Source: Prorocentrum cordatum (taxonomy: Eukaryota > Sar > Dinophyceae > Prorocentrales > Prorocentraceae). Taken from it: 64,000 bases of DNA. The first letter of the stretch is position 1. Each line of letters starts with the position of its first letter. The position numbers and the translations under genes are program-made. The DNA is taken from NCBI GenBank assembly GCA_963575745.1, contig CAUYUJ010019115.1, positions 700,500 through 764,499 on the forward strand. The letters are read 5' to 3'. Of the stretch, positions 52,275-62,595 are shown in pieces. Under the pieces are notes generated by a model, which was not told the origin of the DNA, made no database searches, and saw only the letters and a program-made list of their open reading frames with translations.

Positions 52275-53085
52275 CAAACTTTGATGCATTTCCACCCATG
52301 CGGTGCAATGTAGGTGGTGAAATCAATGCGGTGCAGTCTAGGCGGTGCCTTACATGTCGTACAATACAACCCAATTCAAAACAGTGCATCCCAACGCATA
52401 GCAATGCAATGCAAAACAATGCAACGAAATGTATCTCAATGCGAAACAATGTAAAGCAATGCGAATCAATGTACAACAATGCGCAACAATGCACAACAAT
52501 GCAAACCAATGCCGAATAATGCAAACAACTACAATGCGAAGCAATGCAACGGAATGCGAAGCAACACAAGCCAATACAAAGCAATGCAAGGCAATGCACA
52601 TCAATGCATTGCAAAATAACTCAATGCAAAACCATGTAAAGCACCGCGAAGGAACGCAAGGCAACGTAAACCATTGCAGAGCAGTGCAAACCAATGTAAA
52701 GCTACTTCAAGTAATGCAAGCCAATTCGAAGCAATGCAAAGCAATACGAGGCAATCCGAAGCAACGCAAAACCATGCGAGGCAACGTAAGGCCACGCAAA
52801 GCAGCGCGACTGCAATGCAGCGCGCTGCGATTTGCAATGCGCAGCGATGCCAAGAAATGCGGCGCAATGCGACTGCAACGCAGTGCGGTTGCAGTGCAGC
52901 GCGGGGGAAGCGCAACTGGGCGGCGGCGACGGGCGGGAACGGGGCCGCCAGGGCCGCGCACGGGCCTTGTGCTAGGAAGATCGTGCGGCGACGGGCGGGA
53001 ACTGGGCCGCCGGGGCCGCATCTGGATACACTTCCTCAGAAGAGAACTGAGAAGCCCTAAGTGCAAGCACTGTTTGGGGGACACA
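52275..53085 (+). repeat. M3 cassette, copy 3
   Basis: GGTGCAATGTAGGTGGTGAA-type start (52298), then about 60 degenerate CAATGCAAAG decamers to about 52905. GGCGGCGACGGGCGGGAAC units with GGGCCGCCAG follow (52916-53020). The end is AAGTGCAAGCACTGTTTGGG (53059-53078). Confidence 0.8.
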
Positions 53086-53089
53086 ATGT

Positions 53090-53500
53090 CAGCTTCGGCT
53101 TGCCCCTGCTTGCACCTGCTCTGACGGAATTGAGGAAGCAAGCCCAAGATCACGAGCTATTCAACCTGACGAATCGAGCTAACAATTCGACCTCGTGTCT
53201 GTCGAGTGTCTCTCAATCGACGCCGCAACGAGATGTGTCAACGTAATTGTGGCACCCTGGTGAATACAAATGACTCATTGCCGTTTTCATTCGCCCAGAT
53301 ATGCAACACCTACACTCGACGCTGGTCGTATGACGAAAGATGGGGCCCTATGATGGGTCGGGTACATGTGGGCCCTCGCGTTCGCATCCAGAAGACACCA
53401 CATCTCGGAATGTCCTGGACGACCGCTGCAATTACTTCATTTGTTCGTGTACGGGCCAAAACTTCTACGACAGAATGCGGAGATTTCGTCATCTGACGTG
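53090..53500. other. Unassigned region upstream of a coding relic
   Basis: Balanced base composition and open frames (53206-53496, 53340-53801), but I cannot decide the frame or family. Confidence 0.35.
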
Positions 53501-53502
53501 TC

Positions 53503-54561
53503 ATGACGGAGCAGCTCGTTTCTTCTCCATCTCGGCTCCTCTTCCACTGCAGCAGCCTCACCAGCAGCAACACGAGCAGCGACATGGGGAGCGAGGGGCA
53601 TCCGACGGTCCAGTTTTGCGGGAGGACGGGGTGGATGACTTGGAGTGTGGGCTTGCGTGTGCAGTGCAATGTGTCGCAGTCAATTCCAGAGTGCCGATGC
53701 GGATGCATCCGACACCTTCCAGGTTTGAAGCAAACACTTGCTGCGGCGCCGGCCAACACGAATCAATGTTGCATGTACCAGGCCCTGCGCGCATCTGTTA
53801 ACGATACCCGCGCAATCCGCGAAGACGTCTGCAACGCACTTTCTGCGAAAGCCGAGGGGACAGTGTGAATGCCATGTAATGATATTATCCGAACTCCTCC
53901 GCATTCATGCCATGTTTTTGCGACATGCAGTTTGGGTCCGCCACTCCATGGCTGTGGCATTTAGCTTCGCACCTACTGGACGCATTCGAGATTTCCGAAG
54001 CGAGTAGCATGGCAGACGTGATATGGGCATCGCTCTTGGGTGGGAATGCAGACGAACCCCTGCATGAGAAGGGCGGATTTGGCAGCCCCGGTGATTCGGA
54101 AGTGCTACGCAAGCTGTTGTCGACCCTCAAGACTTGCAACGAAAAGACAATAGAAATGATCATGGCCGCTGAATTCATGTGCCTCTGGGTGGCGACTGAC
54201 AGCACGACAGCGCAGGGCGTCTGGCGTGCTGAGGCCGACCGCAATAAAGGCAATAATGGTAACGAGAAGGGCGGCCAAGACCAAACGGGATTCATATCAG
54301 TGAGCCAACAGTTCATAACACCTTCGGCCAGACGACCTGCACAAGATCAAATGCTTCCCTGCGGCCAATACCGCACGTTCTGATTCGAGAGGCGGCCCTG
54401 CGATCGATGAACTCGAAGAGGGCGTCCCGTATGGCAATCTGCAGAATATGTACAATTCAAGCCAGATGAAACTGGTCATTCGCGTGCACCCAGGATGTGC
54501 CGAACTGGAATATATCACCATCAAGCACCGCAGGGGCCGCAGATGTAACGTTAAGCAGTGA
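53503..54561 (+). pseudogene. Frameshifted coding relic of unknown family
   Basis: Three blocks look genuinely coding on the plus strand. First, 53503-53868 ends NTNQCCMYQALRASVNDTRA, IREDVCNALSAKAEGTV. Second, 53907-54383 has LWHLASHLLDAFEISEASSM, ADVIWASLLGGNADEPLHEK, LRKLLSTLKTCNEKTIEMIM and AAEFMCLWVATDSTTAQGVW. Third, after a frameshift near 54300, the frame to the TGA at 54559-54561 contains FPAANTARSDSRGGPAIDEL, EEGVPYGNLQNMYNSSQMKL and VIRVHPGCAELEYITIKHRR. Composition is less G+C-rich than the surroundings. The first block has a faint resemblance to the core of OTU-type cysteine proteases (C.yqAL......iR..V...L), but the catalytic Asp and His are not evident, so I do not assign it. 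Confidence 0.4.
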
Positions 54562-54950
54562 TTCGGGCCAGCCCCCCTGTGGAGCTCTTGAGCGGACGGC
54601 CCAAGACCCTTCCAATGACACAGGCCTCGATTTCGGAAGAAGAAGACTCGGCGCGAGGTGCCGTCTGATGCTTTGGATGAGCTCGCTGCTTCCTCGGCTG
54701 GAGGCCGCCCAAGTGGGGTCAGAAGACCACGCTGCATCGCCGATGCGTCGGCGCGGCGGCGCGATAGTCGGACCCGACCCACTCCGACCCCATATGGTCG
54801 CCTGGATTGGCGCCTTCGGCAAGGAACGCCCAGACAGGCGCACTTATTGGAGCCAGAACCGCTAGAAAATTGGGCACCCACCTCATCGCTCTGTCTGGTT
54901 CCGAGCTGCCCAGAATCCACGCGCAACTCCGCCACCGCCTCCGCTCCTGC
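54562..54950. other. Unassigned spacer
   Basis: No motif recognised, and it leads into the CTC tract of M1 copy 2. Confidence 0.4.
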
Positions 54951-54954
54951 CGCT

Positions 54955-55965
54955 GCTTCTCCGTCTCCTCCTCCTCCTCCTCCTCTTCCTGCTTCTTCTC
55001 AGTGTCCCTTCTTCTCCTCCTGCTCCTCCTCATCCTCCTCCTGCTCCTCCTTCTCGTCTTCCTGCTTGTTCTTAGTGCCCCTGCTCCTCAAACCGCTCCT
55101 TCCCATCCTCGTCCAGATCCGTCTGTTCCTCCTCCTCCTTCTCCTCCATACCTTTTCCTTCTAAATGACTCCTCCGTGTCACACCACGAAGCCAGTCGGA
55201 AGGGCGGGCCGGGCGTTTCGCCTGAGACTTCCTTACCATTTCTGATCGTGAAGCTTCACGGATGGAGGGCGGGCCGCTTCCGACACGTGGTTCTCGGCTA
55301 TGGGCCGCGCTCGTTCGTTTCAAACATGTGCAAGAGCTTCACGGACTGAGTGAGGGCATGCGGCTCTCGCCTTGGCGCCGCACGCATTCCACTTCAAATT
55401 TTGCAATCGTTTTACGGATTGATGGCGGGTGGTTTTCAACATGTGAGTCTCGCCTGAGCATCGCGCGCATTTGTTTTCAAATCTGCAAGAGTTTCACGGA
55501 TAGAGGGCGGCTCCTTTTCAAGATGTGGCTCTCGGCGCCGCGCACAATCCTTATAACATTTGCAAGGGTTTCACGGAATTGACAGGTTAGCGTGCGAAGA
55601 ATAATGTGTTCGAGCGATTCAGGGCTATCAGGGCGCAACAATTACGTTGATTCGCGGTTTTGAATCCGAGGGATGATGCTCTGGCACAATTCAAGGTCGC
55701 ACGCTTCAAGATCTTCAGATGGTTGCCTCCTAACGGGGCATTTTCGTCAGTGGAAATGAACCCTTCTATGGGGCCTATGAAGAGGGAGCTCGGAGGGACG
55801 ATTTACTCCAACATCGTTGATGAGTCTTGGGTTTGCACTGGCCATTTCTTCTTACCCCCTTCTTCTTCCTGTTCCTCCTCAGTGCCCCTCCTCCTCCTCC
55901 TCCTCCTCCTTCATCGTTCCCCTCCTCCTCCTCATCCTTCCCCTCCTCAACACCTTGCTGCGGCT
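54955..55965 (+). repeat. M1 cassette, copy 2
   Basis: CTC tract (54960-55165), module a (55176-55225: GTGTCACACCACGAAGCCAG, GGGCGGGCCGGGCGTTTCGC), family B units (55250-55580), module T (55585-55850, ending GGGGCCTATGAAGAGGGAGC, ATCGTTGATGAGTCTTGGGT), CTC tract (55880-55960). Uninterrupted example of the cassette. Confidence 0.85.
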
Positions 55966-56355
55966 TTGTGGTTGCCGTGGACCTTCCATGGAACTCCTTC
56001 TTCCCCTCCTCATCAGGAAGAGGACATGGGGATGGGAAGGAGGACGCGCGAACGCAGGGAGAGAGAAAGAAGACTCGAGGAGGAACACGAGAACGAGGAG
56101 GCAAGAGCGGCCGAACCCTCAGCTGAGCCGCCCGCGTCGTCGCCAGGCGAGGAGGAAGGCCGCACTGGAGGACTCGGGCTTTGCGGCACCTCCGGCCGCT
56201 CTCTCCTCCTGTTGGTGCTGCTCCGGCTGCAATTCCTGCTCCGACTCCTGCCGCTCCCCTGTTCCTGCTCCTCCCGCTGCCCCTCCTGCTTTGGACTCAT
56301 CTGTGCGGACGAGCTCCGACGTGCACCGCCTGTACAAGGAGCGGTGCACCACCGA
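55966..56355. other. Unassigned G+C-rich spacer
   Basis: No repeat or coding motif identified. Confidence 0.4.
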
Positions 56356-56359
56356 TCCG

Positions 56360-57400
56360 CTATTGAGACGCTGGTGCGGTAGAAGTGGAGACGAGCACCG
56401 CAATGGCTCGCCCCAAAAAGACGGCAATCGGCTGCTGCCAATCCCGGACCGGTGACTGTGCACAGCCCGTGCCACGGAGATGGCTTTGGTGCCGGGTGAG
56501 GCTTGCCAGCTGCTGCAGCAGACGCGACAGCTGCGGCCCATGCAGTCCGCCGAAGTTGAGTGCACAGCTCTGCGCGTGGTGCCGCCACGAGCTCAATACT
56601 TCCTTGCTGTCGCAGCCTCGGCAGCAATCGCGACAGAACGAGCAGTCGCCGAATGGCCGCGGCAGTTGGTCACGCTGACGACCATGGCGTCACCGTGAAA
56701 AACTGGGAGCGACCAGTGGCCCCAGCGCTGGAAGTCCACGCGCGGCTCGCACATGGTTGCAATGGCCAGCTCTGAAAACACGACCTCGCGTGTGGTTGCA
56801 AGGCCGGCTGTGTGAGCGTACGTCGTGAGCTCGTCGCGGAATCCATCATGCAGACGATTGTGGGTCTCACCGATCATGCAGGAGATCGCGTGGTCTCCAA
56901 GCTTATCCAGTGCGTGACCACAGACCCTTCCAGCACGCGTACGGTGCTGGCAGAAACGTGCAGCGCCGAAGAGCGGCATTCTAAGACGCTGGCGGAAATT
57001 GATGCAAAACTCATCGTCCGACCATGGGGCCAAATCCCTGGTGGCGTTGGCCGCAAATCAACCCCACTGTCCGGACCGCCTCCAGACAGTCAGTGCTTGC
57101 GCTGCCCAAGCGTCCCTGCAGAGAGCACGGTATCGGCCGCTCGAAGCATGACATCCACAATTTATGGCGGTCTCGCAAGGCTGCGCGTGTGCTCGAGCGA
57201 AAACGTGTGGGCACCTGTTTGCGCATCAAGCTCCGCCTGCGGCATTCCCCACGTATAGAGGAACAGCCAAGTCGCCGCCAACCGGCTAAACCAGTCCCTG
57301 GCAACAGCGAGCATGCCGGAGAGCTCGTATCCTAGGTCGATGACAGCTTGCGGCAAGTGGGCGGCAAGCTGCCGAGAGGCTCTCGGCAGCGCGCGGAGGA
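56360..57400 (-). pseudogene. 5'-truncated second non-LTR reverse-transcriptase-like ORF, C-terminal part
   Basis: Minus strand. 57033-56593 reads DDEFCINFRQRLRMPLFGAA, FCQH, then VCGHALDKLGDHAISCMIGE, THNRLHDGFRDELTTYAHTA, GLATTREVVFSELA. This matches a C-terminal module of many non-LTR RT proteins: R.RL..p, C..C...lD..GdHa..C, RHN...d.l...a..ag....E. In another frame just downstream (56596-56360), QPIAVFLGRAIAVLV fits the closing lsv.l.raNa.a motif. Upstream frames (57304-57060) give LEAVRTVGLICGQRHQGFG, RASFSRLAATWLF-like blocks. No palm motifs remain, as the copy ends at a CTC tract near 57415. Different family from the LINE at 44-49 kb, judging by the distinct C-terminal module. Confidence 0.65.
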
Positions 57401-57415
57401 GCGTGGCGAAGCTGC

Positions 57416-57490
57416 TTCTGCTGCTGCTGCTCCTCCTCTTCTTCTTCTTATTCCTCCTCCTCTTCCTCCTCCTCCTCCTCCTTCCCCTCA
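57416..57490. repeat. (CTG/CTC/CTT)n tract
   Basis: Degenerate pyrimidine-rich trinucleotides at the 5' edge of the RT relic. Confidence 0.85.
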
Positions 57491-58860
57491 ACGTCGTCAT
57501 CGATTTCCTCCCCCGCCCCTCCCGCTTTGGGGGGACCCCCCCCTCCCACCTTTCTCCTGGTACTCCTTCTGTTCGCCTCGTCGGTGGCGCGGGACGTAAA
57601 AGACAGCTCGGTTCACCAACTGCGAAGGTTTCCAATGTGATAGTAATGCAAGATTTGTTCCGATATTGAGACTGTTGAAGAACGCACGAGAACCCTAGCC
57701 CGACAACCACCCCCGTTACACCCCAGGATCACTCCCCCTGAGAAGAAACGCCTCGCTCAACTTCTTGAGCCTGGCCGCAAGCATACAATCGCACACCACG
57801 ATCATATGGCCATTAACAGTCAGCTGGCAGTCCTCCCCGCCCCCAGAGCGTGCGACCGCCATAGCCGTGGCGCACGTCTGGCAGAGGACCTAAGGAAAAG
57901 CTGGCGGTATACCATCCCCAGCGACAGGGGTAACAGCTGTGGACAGTATAAGGTTGAAGTTCGCAGGAGGCACTTTGAACCAGGGGTTGCGCGAGTGCTG
58001 CATTGCAACTATTCTGAAGGGGGCCTGATGGCATTGTGAGCTGCCACCCTGTGCCCAACATGTACTGGAAACGTGCACCTTTCTTCACCAAGTGTGTGTT
58101 CCCCCATTGTTGGCGCCCATCGAGTATGAACTTGTAGTTAAGCCCAGCCCTCTGGCAAATTAATTACCACACGCCCGAGATTGGAGGGCACCAGCGCAGA
58201 TCCGAATCTTCTCGAAATTGGGCATCACGAGCGTCCTGGACCCGCTCCTCAGGAATAGGAGCAGCAGGAACGAACGAACGAACGAAAAAGCCATACGCCA
58301 CTAGGCGCGTTGGCAAAAACATGCGTCTAGCAATGCTCGGCGCGAGATCAAGGAGAAAAGGCGGGCAGCGGAAGCAGGAAGGAGGAAGAGGATAACACAT
58401 TTGTCATGCATGGTGTTGCTTATGTTACCTGCCAGGGCGACCCGGCGCGAAAAACAAGGAAGTATGCTACATGTGGTCGCTTGCCCCTTCAGGGCGTGAG
58501 ATCGCGTCTGCAGCTGCTCTCCACTGTGTTGGGTTCTTCAGACATCGCAGCATTCGCGAAATTCGCGGGCACAACGGGCCAAAGGCGTTCCAGAATCTTC
58601 GGTACGAGGTTTACGTTTGTTCGTCGTTGAGCGCGCGGGGCGGCCCCTGGGGGTCCCTGGACGAAAACTACTCTGGCCTTCTCGGGTCATGGATGCCAGA
58701 GCTCCCGGGGCTGGTCTTCTGCACTCAATATCGCCCAAGGAGCGACCCAAGCGAGCTCCAACGGGGCCCAATAGCCGAGAGGAATGCGTGGGACGCCACA
58801 AGATGGCCCGAAGAACTCCATAATGCCGCAGGATACCATCAAGATGGTTCCAGACAGCCC
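57491..58860. other. Unassigned region
   Basis: Mixed composition, with a CGAA tetranucleotide patch at 58270-58287. No family recognised in the ORFs. Confidence 0.4.
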
Positions 58861-59255
58861 CAAGAAAGCTCCCAGAGGCTCGGTTTCATTAGTTTCCATA
58901 AGGTTTTTGATGGATGTTGATTTCACTGCCTTTCCGAGCTTCCGATTGCCGCAGACAGCCCAAGAGGCCTCAAGATCGGCCCAAGACAGCTCAAGAGGCT
59001 CCCAGGACTGCCCCAAAACTGCCCAAGAAGGCCCCAAGACGGCACAAGAGGCCCCCCACGACGGCTCCAGAGGCTGCCGAGAGGTTCCAAGAGGGAGAAT
59101 CCGAATTAACTTGTCGGGTCATTTCCTCAACAATTGCCTCCGCGATTGCCAGTTGGCCCCCACAGGGGCCCCCAAGACCCCCGAAGAGGCCCCAAGAGGC
59201 CACCAGGAGGCCCCACGAGGCTCCAAAAATGCCCTCGCGAGCCCGCAGGCAAGAG
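58860..59255 (+). repeat. Degenerate GCCCCAAGA(GG/CGG) minisatellite
   Basis: CAAGAGGC, CCAAGACGGC, CCAAGAAGGCC and CAGGAGGCCCC recur at irregular 10-16 bp spacing. The 182-codon Pro/Arg/Gln ORF over it is probably an artefact. Confidence 0.75.
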
Positions 59256-59825
59256 CGAACTATACAAGGAGCGACGCGATGGAATTCGGCAGGCCCCCTG
59301 CGGTCCCTCGCCGTGCTAGCCGTCGAGGGTAGGTAATCAGATGAGGATGCCATGGGGGATGAGAAGCATGCGCGAAGGCATGCGAGGAGCGGCCTCGCGC
59401 ACTCCGACGGCCCATTCTCCTGGGACGCGAAGAATACGAGTGAAACGTGCTCCCAACGCTAGGCCCACGCATGTGACAGCTCCCGGACATGCAAAAACAC
59501 GAGTGAGATGCGCCCGCAGGGCTGCGGAAACCTTGGCACCTCTCACACACTTCTTCTCTGACATTCTTCTGGGACGCGTAGAGATGCACGTGAGCAACAC
59601 CTTCATGGCTACGACACTGTCATTTCGGCACGCCCCTATGGCATTTCCTGCTCCACTCCGAGTTTCTCAATAAGCGTCGGGGGGGCGTCACCCCCGCCGA
59701 CAGCCCCACATCGACCCCCGTCGCGGGCAGCCACCGCGCGCCGAAGGCGCTCCGACACCCGTCGCGGCACGACGACGAGGCGAGGTTGACCCCCGTCTTG
59801 AGCAGGGACCAACCGTCCCGGTATT
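59256..59825. repeat. Two-copy ~130-bp repeat and spacer
   Basis: CTCGCGCACTCCGACGGCCC, ATTCTCCTGGGACGCGAAGA, ATACGAGTGAAACG at about 59394-59447 is echoed by CACACACTTCTTCTCTGACA, TTCTTCTGGGACGCGTAGAG at about 59549-59586. The rest is unassigned. Confidence 0.5.
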
Positions 59826-60003
59826 CCTATAGGCCTACCACGAAATGTTCTTAGAACCCCCAAATGTCCTAAGAACAAAAACAATGTTCTCAGAACGTAG
59901 AGCCGATGCGCTAAAACAAGACAGTCCCAGCCAGAAATGTTCTAAGAAGATTTCGTGGACAACCACACATGGTTCTTAGAACATTGTTTGGTAGGCCACT
60001 AGG
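59826..60003. mobile_element. MITE-like element with ~33-bp terminal inverted repeats and an internal 11-bp palindrome
   Basis: Left end CCTATAGGCCTACCACGAAA, then TGTTCTTAGAAC. The reverse complement of the right end is CCTAGTGGCCTACCAAACAA, then TGTTCTAAGAAC. Five copies of GTTCTNAGAAC (some with one change) occur inside about 150 bp. No clear flanking duplication, no coding capacity. Confidence 0.75.
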
Positions 60004-61030
60004 CACGCCAGCACGCTTGGCCACTGCTTGACCGTCAGGGGGGTATCCCCCAACGCTTGTTAAGAAACCCAGTGCAGTCGGACACGGGAATCGTGAATGA
60101 TGTGCGCTCCGAGGCCGTTCGACCTCCCACGGGGCGCCGGCACGGCCTCAAGAAAAACGTTGCAACGGCTGGTGCCGACCTTCGTCGATGCAGCATCCCA
60201 GACACCCACCGATTGCAGAATGTGCGAGCAAGCCTCCCCCGATAGGGGCTCGCCGTGACTCCCGCTCTGCGTGCTCCATGACGCATTCGCTTTCGGCGCG
60301 CAGCTCTTGTGGCTTTCCCCGTCTTGCAACACACAGCGGAGGCCATACTCGCGTCCTGGGCCAAACCAACATATTTTCGTTGCGCTTCTTCAGCAGCTGA
60401 TTTCGCCAAGCTCGGTCCTCAACGATCGCTCTAACGCCTGCCACGCATCCACGCAATGTTCGTGAAACGACCTGCGATCAGGCCGCTCATTTGCATATCG
60501 CGAAAACGGCGTTACCGAAGACGGAGTCGATGCGGTGCCGCGTTGACTCCAAGGGTAACTGGGCAGTTTTACGACAGGGAATCATGCAGGACTGGCCTCT
60601 CCAGCAGCCAGCCCCACGTGTGGAGTGCCAGGGTCATAGAAAATTGTTGCTGTGCGGGAGTGGGATGCTTGGTGCTGTCGCTGGGGCAAACTCTGATTCT
60701 CGCTGGGCTGTATTCCGATGGTGCTTGCGGTATCCCAACCGGCGGCGGGCAATCGAGAATGCCTCCGATGGTCACGGCGCAGGGCTCAGCTGGCTTTGGA
60801 GGAGCAGAAAGCCAACCTGATCCAGAGAGTGATGGTTTCCTGCGCTCCCACTGTGCTTCAGCAAGCCACGGGCGCGTTGATGGACGAGGGCTGCAAGCTC
60901 CGCGCGCAGAGCGCAGCTACGTGTGCTATGCAAAGCGATCTGGTGCCGCCATCGCGTAGAACGAACACGTGTAACACGAGACATCGAGAAACTGCAGGCG
61001 CTTGATCTGGCTCCTGCTCACAAACGGCCA
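60004..61030. other. Unassigned region with uncharacterised ORFs
   Basis: Minus-strand frames near 60456-60100 (RAWRNQLLKKRNENMLVWPR and YRGRLARTFCNRWVSGMLHR) look coding-like but shift frame, and I recognise no family. Plus 60456-60959 is open for 167 codons without motif. Confidence 0.35.
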
Positions 61031-61280
61031 GGGTTGCTACGCATGGGAACAAACACGTAACGGAAAGGGGGAATGGTAAGGGAAAGGGAAGGGAAAGACG
61101 AGAGAGATGGGAGGGGAATGTGTAGGGTAGGGAAAAGGGAAGAAGGGTGCGGTGAGGAGTGGGCGTGGTTGGAGGGGGATCGAAATTCGGAGGGAGAATC
61201 GGACGGATGAGGCAAATAGGAAGTGACCATGATTGCCGTCTCCAAGAATGTTGTCTCCGATGCGAGGATACAGTCTCCTG
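61031..61280. other. GA-rich spacer
   Basis: GGGAAAGG/GGAAGGG-rich DNA without a gene. Confidence 0.5.
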
Positions 61281-61284
61281 GTCC

Positions 61285-61338
61285 TCTCCACCTCCTCCTC
61301 CTCCTCCTGCTCCTCCTCCTCCATTCCTTTTCCGTATC

Positions 61339-61378
<40 letters not shown>

Positions 61379-62060
61379 ACTCCCTGTCGCACCCCGAGGC
61401 CAATTTCGGGCCGGGCGTTTCGCCTGATATTTCCTCACCATTTATGACTCTCAAGCTTAAACAATGGCAGCAGTTTCACAGATGGAGGGCGGGTGGTTTT
61501 CAAAATGTGGCCCTCGCCTTGGCGCCGCGCACATTCGTTTTAACACTTTGCAAGAGCTTCACGGACTGGAGGCGGGTCGTTTTCAAAATGTGGCTCTCGC
61601 CTTAGCGCCGCGCACATTCGTTCTGAACATTTGCAAGAGTTTCACGGATTGAGGGCGGCTAGTTTTCAAACATTGCAAGAATTTCGCGGATTTCCATGAT
61701 CAGCGTACCAGAAATGGTGTTTTGGAAAGGTTCAGGATTGGGCGGGTGCAACAGTAATGCTGGTTCGCGGTGCTGAAGTCGCCAAAACGGCGTTCTGGCA
61801 AGATTCCAGATCGCCAGGACACAGCAGTCAGGTTGATCCGTGGCGTGGAAGTCCCGAGAACAATGTTTTGGCATGCTTCCAGGTCTTCAAACGGTTGTAT
61901 TCCAACGAGGCAGTTCCCTCAATGGGAATGAACCGTTGTAGGGGCCTGTGAGGAGGGAGCTTGGAGGGAGGGTTAATCCCAACATCGTTGATGGCTCTTG
62001 GATTTACACTGGTCCTCCTCCTCCTCCCTCTCCGCCCCTCTTCTGCCCCCCTTCCCCTCG
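61285..62060 (+). repeat. M1 cassette, copy 3
   Basis: CTC tract (61288-61324), (TA)n (61341-61375), module a (61385-61435: CTGTCGCACCCCGAGGCC, GGGCCGGGCGTTTCGCCTGA), family B units (61470-61690), module T (61690-62015, ending GGGGCCTGTGAGGAGGGAGC, CATCGTTGATGGCTCTTGGA, TTTACACTGGTCC), CTC tract. Confidence 0.85.
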
Positions 62061-62194
62061 CTCCTACCAACGAGATCTGCGATCTATGGGCTGCGTCCTC
62101 CCGGGGTAAAGCCCTGCCTCCTGCGGGTGGCGTGTGGCACCTGGGAGGGCGACGGCTACAAGTGGGAGTCTGCGGTCAGGAACTTTTGCCTAGC

Positions 62195-62400
62195 GTATCG
62201 CGGCGTCGGCCCCGGCGACGCGCTATGCCCTGCAAGCGGATAGTGTGTCGCTCCACTCTGCGGAGCTGGAGGCTCGGAAAGGCTTAGGTCGTCGACGCTC
62301 GGGGACTGGGAAGTGGCTAGCGAGTCGCGCCGAAGCGTGCTAGGTCAGAAGGGGCTGCGCGACACGCCAAGTTCCCGACCGTGACTGGTTGACTGTGGGG
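62195..62400. repeat. Dispersed two-hairpin repeat, copy 2
   Basis: Homologue of 27050-27260. Stem 1: GCGACGCGCTATGCC (62215-62229) with GGATAGTGTGTCGCTCC (62238-62254). Stem 2: AGCGAGTCGCGCCG (62319-62332) with a partner at about 62355-62368 at 11 of 14 positions. Confidence 0.65.
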
Positions 62401-62481
62401 AAGCGCGACGGCGGGTGATGGCCCCTCCCACCTCCCCCATCTCACCCACACCCTCGCCCCCCTTTATGAACAAGCAAGTGC

Positions 62482-62556
62482 ACATATATATATATATATA
62501 TAATATATATATTATATATATATAATATAGTCGTACATACATACGCATATATATAC

Positions 62557-62593
<37 letters not shown>
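62482..62593. repeat. (TA)n-rich microsatellite
   Basis: TATATA/CATATA runs. Confidence 0.95.

Positions 62594-62595
<2 letters not shown>

Noticed and set aside
53740-53870. OTU cysteine protease domain
   Set aside because: Only a faint C.yqAL...iR..V pattern. No catalytic Asp/His context or downstream family blocks.
59580-59615. Possible fifth SL relic (TCGTAGCCATGAAGG on minus)
   Set aside because: Only about half of the 21 SL positions match, and the TTGGCTCAAG half is absent.
59848-59990. Heat-shock-element or steroid-response-element array
   Set aside because: GTTCTNAGAAC has the wrong half-site spacing for either. The inverted termini favour a MITE explanation.
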